Below, in pieces: positions 1 through 6,591 of a DNA stretch of 6,637 nt. Below the pieces are notes generated by a model. It was not told the origin of the DNA, did not search any database, and was given only the letters and a program-made list of their open reading frames with translations. The stretch comes from Chitinophagaceae bacterium UBA1953 (GTDB lineage: Bacteria > Bacteroidota > Bacteroidia > Chitinophagales > Chitinophagaceae), in the NCBI GenBank assembly GCA_002336115.1, contig DDEN01000007.1, positions 891-7,527 on the forward strand, written 5' to 3'. Both the position numbers and the translations under genes were made by a program. Position 1 is the stretch's first letter; every line of letters starts with the position of its first letter.

Positions 1-122
1 GTTTATGTCAAAACTAAAGCATTCGTGCAAACTACTGTAATGAAATTATTTTTTGTTCATTTTCACAACAAGAAACAATGCCAGTTTAATTTGTTACCGA
101 AGTGATGATTTTAAACACCTCT

Positions 123-3100
123 TTATAAAGGAATTTCTACAATAATTTCACATCCCTTTCCAGGAGAACTGTAAAGCCTCATCTCGCCTGAAAATGCCTT
201 TACTCTTCGCCTGATATTTTCTAAACCAATCCCCCTCACTTTTTTCTCCGGATCGAACCCTTTTCCATCATCAACAACACGTAATACAAGCCAGTTGCCG
301 TCTTTTGACAAACTGATAGTTACTTCATTTGCTTCAGCATGCTTTACAATGTTGTTAAGCTGCTCCTGCAATATTCGGTAAAGATTTAGTTGAAGTTTAT
401 CTGATATTTTCAGATTCTCCAGTTTGCTTGTTTCAAACGAAATATGGAATCTGTTCCCTTCTTTCATTGTATCAATAAGCGAGGTAATCACATGCATTAA
501 TGAAACATTCTTAGTTGCTCCGGGCGATAGCTGGTGAGAAAGCTTTCTTATTTCGTTGATGGCTTCACGTACATACTTTTCACTTTCTTTTATTTCATTA
601 GCAGGCAAATCACCATTTTTCATCTTTTCAAGACTATACCCCATGAATAATAACGATGCCGCCAGCACCTGGTTTACATTATCATGAAGCTCCATTCCTA
701 TCTGGTTCCATTCCCTTTCCTGCGCTTCTATTACTTCCTTTTCAATTTTTATTGCAAGCTCTTTTTCCGATGTTATATCCTGCATTGAGCCAATCATACG
801 TTCAGGAATACCATTATCATCATAAATAACAAATGCACGGTCGTGAACGTATTTATAAGTTCCATCGGCACACATAAACCTGTATTCAAACTGGAAAAAC
901 TGTTCTTGATTTGTGATTGCTTTTTCAAGCGCTTTTAAAACATATTCACGATCTTCAGTATGAACATGAGCCTCCCACCAATCGGCCTCAACCCCAAGTT
1001 CCGAAATACTGTAGCCGAACGTACGGTTTAACCCCTGGTTATAAATTATTGTTCCAGCTTTTGTATTAATATCCCATATTGTATCGCTGCTGGCTTTTGT
1101 TAACAGATCATAACGTTCCAGCGCTTCAGTAATTTTCGATTCAGCTTCTTTTCGCTTTGTTATATCTGACCTGATCGTGATAAACTGAACAGGCCTCTGT
1201 GCTTCATTTAAAAATGGAATAATCGTCGTATCAACCCAATAATAAGATCCGTCTTTGGCCCTGTTTCTTACTTCACTTCGCCATACATTTCCTGCTAAGA
1301 TTGTTGCCCATAGTTTTTCATAATGTTGCTTTGAATGATACCCTGATTTTAAAATACGATGATCGTTCCCTACTAATTCATCAAGAGAATATCCTGAAAT
1401 TTTGCAAAAATTTTCATTAGCATATTGAATAATTCCATTTTTATCCGACACATCTACGATAGATGATTCATTCAAAGCGAAAATGTAATCTTTCAATCTC
1501 TTTTCAGCACTTTTTCTTTGCCTTTCAGTTTCAATAGTTTCAAGTGCAAATGAAAGGTTATTAATTACCCCTTCCAGAAGATTAACTTCATCCACATTAA
1601 AAAAATCAGGCGTTGATGCGTATAAAGAAAAAACGCCCACCGCCTTCCCCGATTTTTTTAACGGCAATGCAATACATGAAGCGTATCCCCGTTTCAAAGC
1701 ACTTTCTCTCCATGGAGCCATTGAGGGATCATTTGCAATGTCATTACATACTGCAACTTTTGTTTCACGAAGAGCTGTGCCAGTAGGCCCCTTCCCTTGG
1801 GGAACTTCTTCAACAGAAATTGACTTGATTTCGGACAGGTAACCTTTCTCTTCACCTTTAAATACAATTGGCACGACAATCTTTTTTTCTTCATCCAAAC
1901 GTCCAATCCATGACATTCTGAATTCTCCAAATTCAACTGCTATTCTGCTGGCCTCCTCAAACAAGGCAAGCTCATCATTTGTCTGTATAATCATTTGGTT
2001 AATCTGGCTTACAAACAAATACAACCTGTTTGTTTTATTTACAGCAATTTCAGCCAGTTTACGATCTGTTATATCAATATAAGTACCAATTACTCCAATA
2101 ATTTCATTTTTTGAATTGCGGAGTGGCGTTTTACTGGTAAGCACTGAAATATGGCTGCCATCAGCAAGAGGAACTATTTCTTCTATATTTAATTTGGATT
2201 GACCCGACTCTAATACCAGTCGGTCATCTTTGCGGAACAATTCTGCCTGTTTTTGCCAACTCATGCCGAAATCATCTTTTCCTATTACATCTGCAGGATG
2301 TTTGCAACCTGCATCTTTTGCAAACATTTCATTGCATCCCATATATACCAGATCTTTATCTTTCCAGAATACTCTTACTGAAACTGTATTGATGATTGTA
2401 TGTGTTATTTGCTGTGATGCATGTAATTGCTCTTCTGCAAGTTTTTTATTGGTAACATCGGAAATAAAGCCATGCCAAAGAACCGAACCATCGGGTTCTT
2501 TCTGAGGCATCGCATTTCCATATAATATACTCACTCTCCCATCTTCATGTACCAGCCTGTATTCATGTTGCCAAACATTCAAGTCCGTACATGATTGCTG
2601 TATAGAAGCCCTTACACTTGTGTAATCATCGGGGTGTATTCTTTCAAAAACTTTAGCAGCATCAAGTTTAGCATCTTCAGGGTCAACTCCACACAATTCT
2701 TTAATTGCATTGCTGGCATAAGGAAAATTGATTCTTCCATCGGGCTTTACTCTTAGCTGAAAAATAACCCCGGGAACCCTTGCTGCAATTTTTTGCAGCC
2801 GTTCATAAGCCTCTTTCAGCTTCAGTTCTGCTTTGCGCCTTTCTGTAATATCCTCTACCATACATAAATGCAGAGGCGCTTCATTATTACCTGCGCTTAC
2901 TGCAACAACAGTGATATTAATCCATACTTCATTTCCTGAAGACTGTACATATTTTTTTTGCAGGTGAAAACTCTGAATTTTTCCTTCTCTTAACTGGTCC
3001 GAAAACTCCAGTGCATGATTTTCATCGCTGAGATGCAGAACATCCGACCAGTTTAATTTCAACAACTCCTGTACTGGCTGGTTAACGATGATTGCAAAAC

Positions 3101-4313
3101 GAAGATTTGCTTCATGAATTTTACCAGTTGCCGGGTTTACTAATGCAATGCCAATGGGCGCTTTTTCAAATATTGCACGAAAACGTTCTTCACTATGCCT
3201 TAACCTGTCTTCTGACCTTTTACGCTCAGTAATATCATACACTGCCACAAGCAAATTATTATCAATAATTGCTCCCGAAATCAGCGTTGTTCGTATTTCC
3301 CCGTTCTTACATACAATATTATATTCTGATGGAGTAATATCTGTTTGCTCAGCAATTGCCTTCTGTATAGAACTATCCCATCTTTCAATTGAAATTTTCC
3401 TGTATTCAGGATCAGGATAAGCTTTTTGCCACCAATCATGAATGTTACTTATATCTTCTCCCGAATAACCAAATGATCTTTGAAAAGAAAGATTATAATT
3501 AAGGATTTCGCCTTCCCGGGTGATAAATACGAGCGGAATAACAGAAACATTAAACAACTTTTTAAAACGTGTTTCGCTGTTGCTGAGTTCTGTATTACGT
3601 TCATCCAGCACATCAAGCATCTCATTAAATTCCTGTGCAAGTTGCGCAGCTTCATCATACCCCTTCATCCATATTCGTGCATCTTTATTACCTGTTCTTA
3701 CTTCTTTAATGGTTTTTTGCACTGCATACAATCGCAGTGTAAGCCAATGTGCCATAAGCCATGCAATAAAAGCACCTGCCAGAATTGCAATAAAAATATA
3801 TAAAAGCCCTTTCGCAATTACATCATTCAGTTGCGAAGTTGCTATCTGTTGGTTTAACCCGGAACGTACCCAACCAACCTGACGGTTTTCAAGCTTTACA
3901 GGAACAGCAACATCAATTAATTCCGGACTTTGGCTGATGATGGTTAACTGGCCATTCCGAGGAAGATCAAGTAAATACTGACCAATTTTTGATTTATCGG
4001 TATGAGCAAGAATATGGCCTTTATTATCTGTAAGAATTGTATAAAGAAGTTCGGGGTATCTCTTCTGTGCATCGGCTAACTCCTGCAGCCCGGCAATATC
4101 ATACGATGCAAGCCACCCTGCAGCAGATATTGAAAGTGCCTGAGAAAATGCAACAGCATGTTCTGTTTGTTGTTGAAGAAAAATTTTCTTCTGCCTTGAT
4201 AACAGATCGGTTATAAAAAGAGACATTATAATTGCTATCACAGCCGCAATACTTATTACAAGACGGCCTCGCAGGGTATAGAATAAATGATGCTTTAAAT
4301 CCAGTCTTTTCAT
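123..4313 (-). CDS. Membrane sensor histidine kinase: periplasmic sensor, HAMP, six PAS, one GAF, HisKA_3 and HATPase_c
   Basis: This is a two-component sensor kinase of 1396 residues. A basic N-terminus is followed by membrane segments at about 16-38 and 168-190, which bracket a periplasmic domain (39-167) that looks Cache/PAS-like. A HAMP linker (191-243) follows. Cytoplasmic sensors are PAS1 (246-365), PAS2 (374-494), PAS3 (504-625), PAS4 (632-753), GAF (764-930), PAS5 (940-1054) and PAS6 (1062-1185); most PAS domains end in a D-I-T or D-V-T motif. The transmitter is NarL/DegS-type: H1210 in ELHDNVNQ is the predicted phosphoacceptor, N1321 lies in the N box, D1348 in DDGKGF, and the G2 box is GIGLENI (1361-1367). 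All catalytic motifs are intact. There is no receiver domain, so it is not a hybrid kinase and should need a separate LuxR/NarL-type regulator, absent here. The start overlaps the stop of the upstream binding-protein gene. Family assignment is firm; the ligands are unknown. Confidence 0.95.
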   Translation of the reverse strand: MKRLDLKHHLFYTLRGRLVISIAAVIAIIMSLFITDLLSRQKKIFLQQQTEHAVAFSQALSISAAGWLASYDIAGLQELADAQKRYPELLYTILTDNKGHILAHTDKSKIGQYLLDLPRNGQLTIISQSPELIDVAVPVKLENRQVGWVRSGLNQQIATSQLNDVIAKGLLYIFIAILAGAFIAWLMAHWLTLRLYAVQKTIKEVRTGNKDARIWMKGYDEAAQLAQEFNEMLDVLDERNTELSNSETRFKKLFNVSVIPLVFITREGEILNYNLSFQRSFGYSGEDISNIHDWWQKAYPDPEYRKISIERWDSSIQKAIAEQTDITPSEYNIVCKNGEIRTTLISGAIIDNNLLVAVYDITERKRSEDRLRHSEERFRAIFEKAPIGIALVNPATGKIHEANLRFAIIVNQPVQELLKLNWSDVLHLSDENHALEFSDQLREGKIQSFHLQKKYVQSSGNEVWINITVVAVSAGNNEAPLHLCMVEDITERRKAELKLKEAYERLQKIAARVPGVIFQLRVKPDGRINFPYASNAIKELCGVDPEDAKLDAAKVFERIHPDDYTSVRASIQQSCTDLNVWQHEYRLVHEDGRVSILYGNAMPQKEPDGSVLWHGFISDVTNKKLAEEQLHASQQITHTIINTVSVRVFWKDKDLVYMGCNEMFAKDAGCKHPADVIGKDDFGMSWQKQAELFRKDDRLVLESGQSKLNIEEIVPLADGSHISVLTSKTPLRNSKNEIIGVIGTYIDITDRKLAEIAVNKTNRLYLFVSQINQMIIQTNDELALFEEASRIAVEFGEFRMSWIGRLDEEKKIVVPIVFKGEEKGYLSEIKSISVEEVPQGKGPTGTALRETKVAVCNDIANDPSMAPWRESALKRGYASCIALPLKKSGKAVGVFSLYASTPDFFNVDEVNLLEGVINNLSFALETIETERQRKSAEKRLKDYIFALNESSIVDVSDKNGIIQYANENFCKISGYSLDELVGNDHRILKSGYHSKQHYEKLWATILAGNVWRSEVRNRAKDGSYYWVDTTIIPFLNEAQRPVQFITIRSDITKRKEAESKITEALERYDLLTKASSDTIWDINTKAGTIIYNQGLNRTFGYSISELGVEADWWEAHVHTEDREYVLKALEKAITNQEQFFQFEYRFMCADGTYKYVHDRAFVIYDDNGIPERMIGSMQDITSEKELAIKIEKEVIEAQEREWNQIGMELHDNVNQVLAASLLFMGYSLEKMKNGDLPANEIKESEKYVREAINEIRKLSHQLSPGATKNVSLMHVITSLIDTMKEGNRFHISFETSKLENLKISDKLQLNLYRILQEQLNNIVKHAEANEVTISLSKDGNWLVLRVVDDGKGFDPEKKVRGIGLENIRRRVKAFSGEMRLYSSPGKGCEIIVEIPL
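4310..4313 (-). promoter_or_regulatory. ATGA stop/start overlap (translational coupling site)
   Basis: Read on the minus strand, the four bases are ATGA: ATG starts the kinase and TGA ends the binding-protein gene. The bases before the ATG have no strong Shine-Dalgarno sequence. Re-initiation by ribosomes finishing the upstream gene is therefore the likely route to kinase translation, which would tie the amounts of the two proteins together. The overlap is seen directly; the coupling is inferred. Confidence 0.8.
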
Positions 4314-5260
4314 CTTATCTCAATTTTTCTTACTTGCTTTTCAAATTGTTCAATATAATGACGTACAATATCATAATCTTCATTTGATGCCGGTATAAAT
4401 CTCGATGTTTGCATTGCCAAAAGAATTGCTTTACCTTCTTCCGTGTCCTGCAAATGCGCCAAACAGTCTGATACCTGTTTCCGTAACAATGTATCGATAT
4501 CACTACGCACCATAACTGAATTGTTGATTAATGATTCCGTTTCCCAAAGTTGTTTTAATTCCGAAGCTTCTGCAGGATGATCCTTTTTAAAAATCTGCCA
4601 GGGCATCGTCCAGGTACATCCGGCTTCCGATTTTTTCAGAAACACATTCATAATAGATGATTCCTGTGATCCTACATATATGTTATGAATATCCTTATTT
4701 ACATCAACTCCATTTTGATAAAAGAAATATTGAGGCATTATGCAAGCTGCCAATGCAGTTGCTGATGGATAACAAACAGTTTTACCCCTTAGATCGGCAG
4801 GGTTGTTAATACTCCCGTCTTTTCTTACTATGATAATACCTCTGAAGTCCTGGGGGTCTCCTGCCATAAGTAAAACATCATATCCGGTTGATATTGCCTG
4901 AATGGTTTGCCATGGATTAGGAAGTAAAAATTCTGGCTTACCGGCTTTGTATTTATTTTCAAAACTTGTGTAATCTCTTGATGTTTCAAGAGTAAAGTGG
5001 ATTTCTTTGATGTGCTTTCCAAGATAATCCATTAATGGCTGATAAACCTCTAACATTTTAGCCGGATTATATTGTGCATGGATTGCAAAGTGATATTCAG
5101 GAATTTCTCCGGCAGGATGATTGCCATAAACAGGCCCGCCTGGGATTTTTGTTTCCTTACAACCAGAGAATAAAATAAGGAGCAGAAAAACAATCAAAAC
5201 ACAGCAGGAGTTGCTGTTCGTATATGAAGCGACTTGCTGTTGTTTTGCCGTTTCAATCAT
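4310..5260 (-). CDS. PhnD-like periplasmic substrate-binding lipoprotein, probable co-receptor of the downstream kinase
   Basis: The 316-residue product has a hydrophobic stretch at about 19-32 ending in the lipobox LFSGC, so C34 is the likely lipidated residue after signal peptidase II cleavage. The mature part (about 283 residues) is a two-lobed binding protein of the PhnD/phosphonate-binding type. It shows the early 'Y-x-P-L-x-D-Y-L' segment (73-80), a DLRGK motif (156-160) and VGSQESSI (196-203). W217 and W221 are candidate pocket residues. The usual PhnD phosphonate loop STSG is not present; the equivalent stretch reads PSATALAA (165-172), so the ligand need not be a phosphonate. ATG at 5260 is the only plausible start, because a stop lies six codons upstream; the n-region is unusually long with a single lysine. 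No transporter permease or ATPase is adjacent, and the gene overlaps the kinase by four bases, which favours a sensory role. Fold assignment is strong; role and ligand are inference. Confidence 0.88.
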   Translation of the reverse strand: MIETAKQQQVASYTNSNSCCVLIVFLLLILFSGCKETKIPGGPVYGNHPAGEIPEYHFAIHAQYNPAKMLEVYQPLMDYLGKHIKEIHFTLETSRDYTSFENKYKAGKPEFLLPNPWQTIQAISTGYDVLLMAGDPQDFRGIIIVRKDGSINNPADLRGKTVCYPSATALAACIMPQYFFYQNGVDVNKDIHNIYVGSQESSIMNVFLKKSEAGCTWTMPWQIFKKDHPAEASELKQLWETESLINNSVMVRSDIDTLLRKQVSDCLAHLQDTEEGKAILLAMQTSRFIPASNEDYDIVRHYIEQFEKQVRKIEIR

Positions 5261-5651
5261 GATAAATATCGTTGATTATAATTCATACTGTACACATAAG
5301 AAATTATCATAACAGCAAATGCAATCAAACAGTATTCTGTTTTTGAATACAGTTAGTAAAGTGTTTTTACAGTGCTGCATTCAACAAACCAATCACCTCA
5401 TCATTTCAAATGATGAGAGCTAAGATACACCGTTAAATTTTTATTTCTTAGTAAAATTTCATTACAAATACAGCCTTTCACATTATACTAATATCCAAAA
5501 AACAGTCTCTTTTTCAATACCCAAAAAGAAGTAAACAGAAACACTTAAATATCATAGGTAAACTATGTAAAATACAACATTAAAAAGTACTGTTTTAGAA
5601 AAACAAAATATCAACTTTCTTTTTTCTTAACTTTAAAACAATAAAAGCACT
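5261..5651. other. Divergent intergenic region between the binding-protein/kinase operon and the small secreted-protein gene
   Basis: These 391 AT-rich bases separate two divergent starts and should hold both promoters. I see no gene or RNA gene here; the frames are short and broken. Besides the strong palindrome at 5397-5417 there are weaker inverted repeats: GTATTC/GAATAC (5332-5337 and 5345-5350), GTAAA/TTTAC (5356-5360 and 5366-5370) and CATAG/CTATG (5553-5557 and 5563-5567). For the + strand gene, TAACTTTA at 5628-5635 is one base off the Bacteroidota -7 box TAnnTTTG but lies only 16 bases from the ATG. For the minus strand, TATAAT (5280 to 5275) lies 14 bases before the binding-protein start, with no matching upstream box. 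Neither promoter can be called firmly. Confidence 0.6.
5397..5417. repeat. 21-base palindrome in the divergent promoter region (candidate operator)
   Basis: The arms CTCATCATTT and AAATGATGAG are exact reverse complements around a single central C (5407). A symmetry this long suggests a binding site for a dimeric regulator. It lies 136 bases from the binding-protein start and 234 bases from the secreted-protein start, so it could serve either. Neither strand has a T-run immediately after it, which argues against an intrinsic terminator. The symmetry is seen directly; the operator role is inferred. Confidence 0.6.
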
Positions 5652-6047
5652 ATGAAAAAATTAATATTTCTTGTTTTACTAACAACATGCAGCATATTTA
5701 CACACGCCCAACATGTTGTTCAAAGAGATTCAATGCCGGTTGTTGGAATAATCAAGTTCAGTTTATTTGATTCGTCTTCTATATTAAACAAAACTACACA
5801 AGGGATTATATACAAATTACCTCTTGACAATATGCCTGTCCTGAAACCGGACAAACGTTTTACTTCAAACATGCCTGTATATACGCAAAACCCTCTTTTT
5901 GCGCAGACTAATCCTGTTATTATTCCTGATTACAGGAAAAATATTCAGCCCGGGAGAAGACATTTTAATCCTTTAACAAAGCCAAAGCCGAAAGAAAATT
6001 TAAGATTTGAAACCCCTGCCGGTAAAAGAGGAATCAATATCCTTTAA
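5652..6047 (+). CDS. Small secreted basic protein with repeated MPV motifs, function unknown
   Basis: I do not recognise this 131-residue protein. It begins with a standard signal peptide: two lysines, a hydrophobic core at about 4-17, and a probable signal peptidase I site after THA (cut before Q20). The 'AQ' end is typical of Bacteroidota exported proteins. The mature part of about 112 residues is basic (roughly 17 Lys/Arg against 7 Asp/Glu), rich in Pro and Asn, and contains no cysteine. The tripeptide MPV occurs three times (28-30, 61-63, 74-76). The last two sit in a degenerate 13-residue repeat, NMPVLKPD followed by NMPVYTQN. No enzyme motif is visible, and a flexible, partly disordered envelope protein is likely. 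The ATG follows an A-rich leader without a Shine-Dalgarno sequence. The gene diverges from the binding-protein/kinase operon, so shared regulation is possible but unproven. The signal peptide and clean frame make a real gene likely. Confidence 0.75.
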   Translation: MKKLIFLVLLTTCSIFTHAQHVVQRDSMPVVGIIKFSLFDSSSILNKTTQGIIYKLPLDNMPVLKPDKRFTSNMPVYTQNPLFAQTNPVIIPDYRKNIQPGRRHFNPLTKPKPKENLRFETPAGKRGINIL

Positions 6048-6058
6048 GTTTAGTAAAC
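6048..6058. repeat. Short palindrome directly after the secreted-protein stop codon
   Basis: GTTTA and TAAAC are perfect inverted arms around a single G (6053), starting on the base after the TAA. It contains one of three copies of the octamer TTAGTAAA in the window; the others are at 5353-5360 and 5448-5455. Its function is unknown, and it could be chance in AT-rich DNA. Confidence 0.3.
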
Positions 6059-6088
6059 ATATTCTTTTAAAATAATGTAAAAATTTTC

Positions 6089-6103
6089 TTTTGGTGACCA
6101 AAA
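6089..6103. repeat. 15-base perfect palindrome between the two small + strand genes
   Basis: Arms TTTTGGT and ACCAAAA flank a single central G (6096). It lies 41 bases after the secreted-protein stop and 113 bases before the coiled-coil gene start. As RNA it could form a six-pair stem with a three-base loop, but it lacks a following T-run, so it is a better candidate for a regulator site than for a terminator. Function not established. Confidence 0.45.
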
Positions 6104-6164
6104 TCATAGGCTGATTAAAATCATCATCATAAGTTTACAGAACAATCCAGAACGTCCTGATATG

Positions 6165-6192
6165 AAAAAACCTGGTTATTCTGGTATTTTTT
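6165..6192 (+). terminator. Weak terminator-like hairpin with T-run
   Basis: An A-run (6165-6170) and a six-T run (6187-6192) flank short complementary bases, ACC at 6170-6172 with GGT at 6183-6185. A longer alternative pairs CCAGAA (6147-6152) with TTCTGG (6179-6184) just before the T-run. Either could end transcription from the secreted-protein gene and would separate it from the next gene. The stems are short and AT-rich, so this is tentative. Confidence 0.3.
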
Positions 6193-6216
6193 AATTTATA
6201 AAAGCAAAAATCCGGT

Positions 6217-6591
6217 ATGAAAACCAAACAGTACATGCAAGAAATTGCACAATGGCAATGGGAACTGACAGGATATCAAAAAGCCGCTTTCCTTATTGAA
6301 GAACGACTTGATGCCATTCACAAAAACATCCCCTCACAAAACCCTAAATCTATCCGCATTAACCGGTTACTTGAACAGATTGTTGATCAGGAAAGGGAAC
6401 TGAATGACATGGAAAAAAACATTCTGAAAGAAAAAGAAGCCATCAGAAAATACAGGGAAAACAAGTATTCATCTGTTGAACTGGACAGAGACCACCAGGT
6501 TAATATGAAAAAGTTCGGCAAAGAAGAAGATGTTTTCACATCCATCAAAAAAGATTACAACCAGTTGCTGGAAGATTTATTGCTTCACTAA
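6217..6591 (+). CDS. Small charged coiled-coil protein, function unknown
   Basis: I do not recognise this 124-residue protein. It has no signal peptide, no membrane segment and no cysteine, so it is probably cytoplasmic. It is almost wholly helical in character and very rich in Lys, Glu, Gln and Asp. An N-terminal helix carries a Trp-rich patch (WQWEL, 13-17). A break around the proline-containing segment 38-43 is followed by a long heptad-like stretch from about 46 to 80, and a last helix runs from about 104 to 124. This suggests a helical hairpin or a dimeric coiled coil. The ATG at 6217 is the first in frame and is preceded by an A-rich leader without a Shine-Dalgarno sequence. It lies 169 bases after the secreted-protein gene, behind a possible terminator, so it is probably a separate unit. 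Codon use looks like that of its neighbours. A structural or adaptor role is only a guess. Confidence 0.72.
   Translation: MKTKQYMQEIAQWQWELTGYQKAAFLIEERLDAIHKNIPSQNPKSIRINRLLEQIVDQERELNDMEKNILKEKEAIRKYRENKYSSVELDRDHQVNMKKFGKEEDVFTSIKKDYNQLLEDLLLH

Noticed and set aside
39..61. AATGAA (39-44) and TTCATT (56-61) hairpin as a terminator for the kinase operon
   Set aside because: On the minus strand the second arm is not followed by a T-run, and the six-pair stem is AT-rich with an 11-base loop, so it is weak as an intrinsic terminator.
1..105. Open + strand frame from the window edge to a TGA at 103-105 (34 codons), which could be the tail of a convergent gene
   Set aside because: It is too short, AT-rich and without any recognisable motif; a second frame is also open to a TAA at 38-40. 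Sequence left of base 1 would decide.
2230..3420. Two + strand open frames of about 90 residues opposite PAS2 to PAS4
   Set aside because: They are antisense to conserved PAS coding sequence and show no signal peptide or domain. They are shadow frames.
3480..3882. Overlapping + strand open frames, one with a Cys-rich end, opposite the kinase HAMP/PAS1 region
   Set aside because: They lie wholly antisense to a gene with intact, conserved domains, have no family resemblance, and overlap each other in different frames. They are shadow frames.
123..4313. Hybrid histidine kinase with a receiver domain
   Set aside because: The protein ends six residues after the last HATPase_c strand motif (CEIIVEIPL); no receiver or Hpt motif is seen anywhere.
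4310..4313. Frameshift splitting one fused binding-protein/kinase gene
   Set aside because: The kinase begins with its own basic N-terminus and a clear first membrane segment, and the binding protein ends naturally after a complete C-terminal helix. The ATGA overlap is a normal operon junction.
4310..5260. Naming the binding protein PhnD and calling a phosphonate ABC importer
   Set aside because: No permease or ATPase gene is present, the STSG loop is missing, and the gene is coupled to a sensor kinase.
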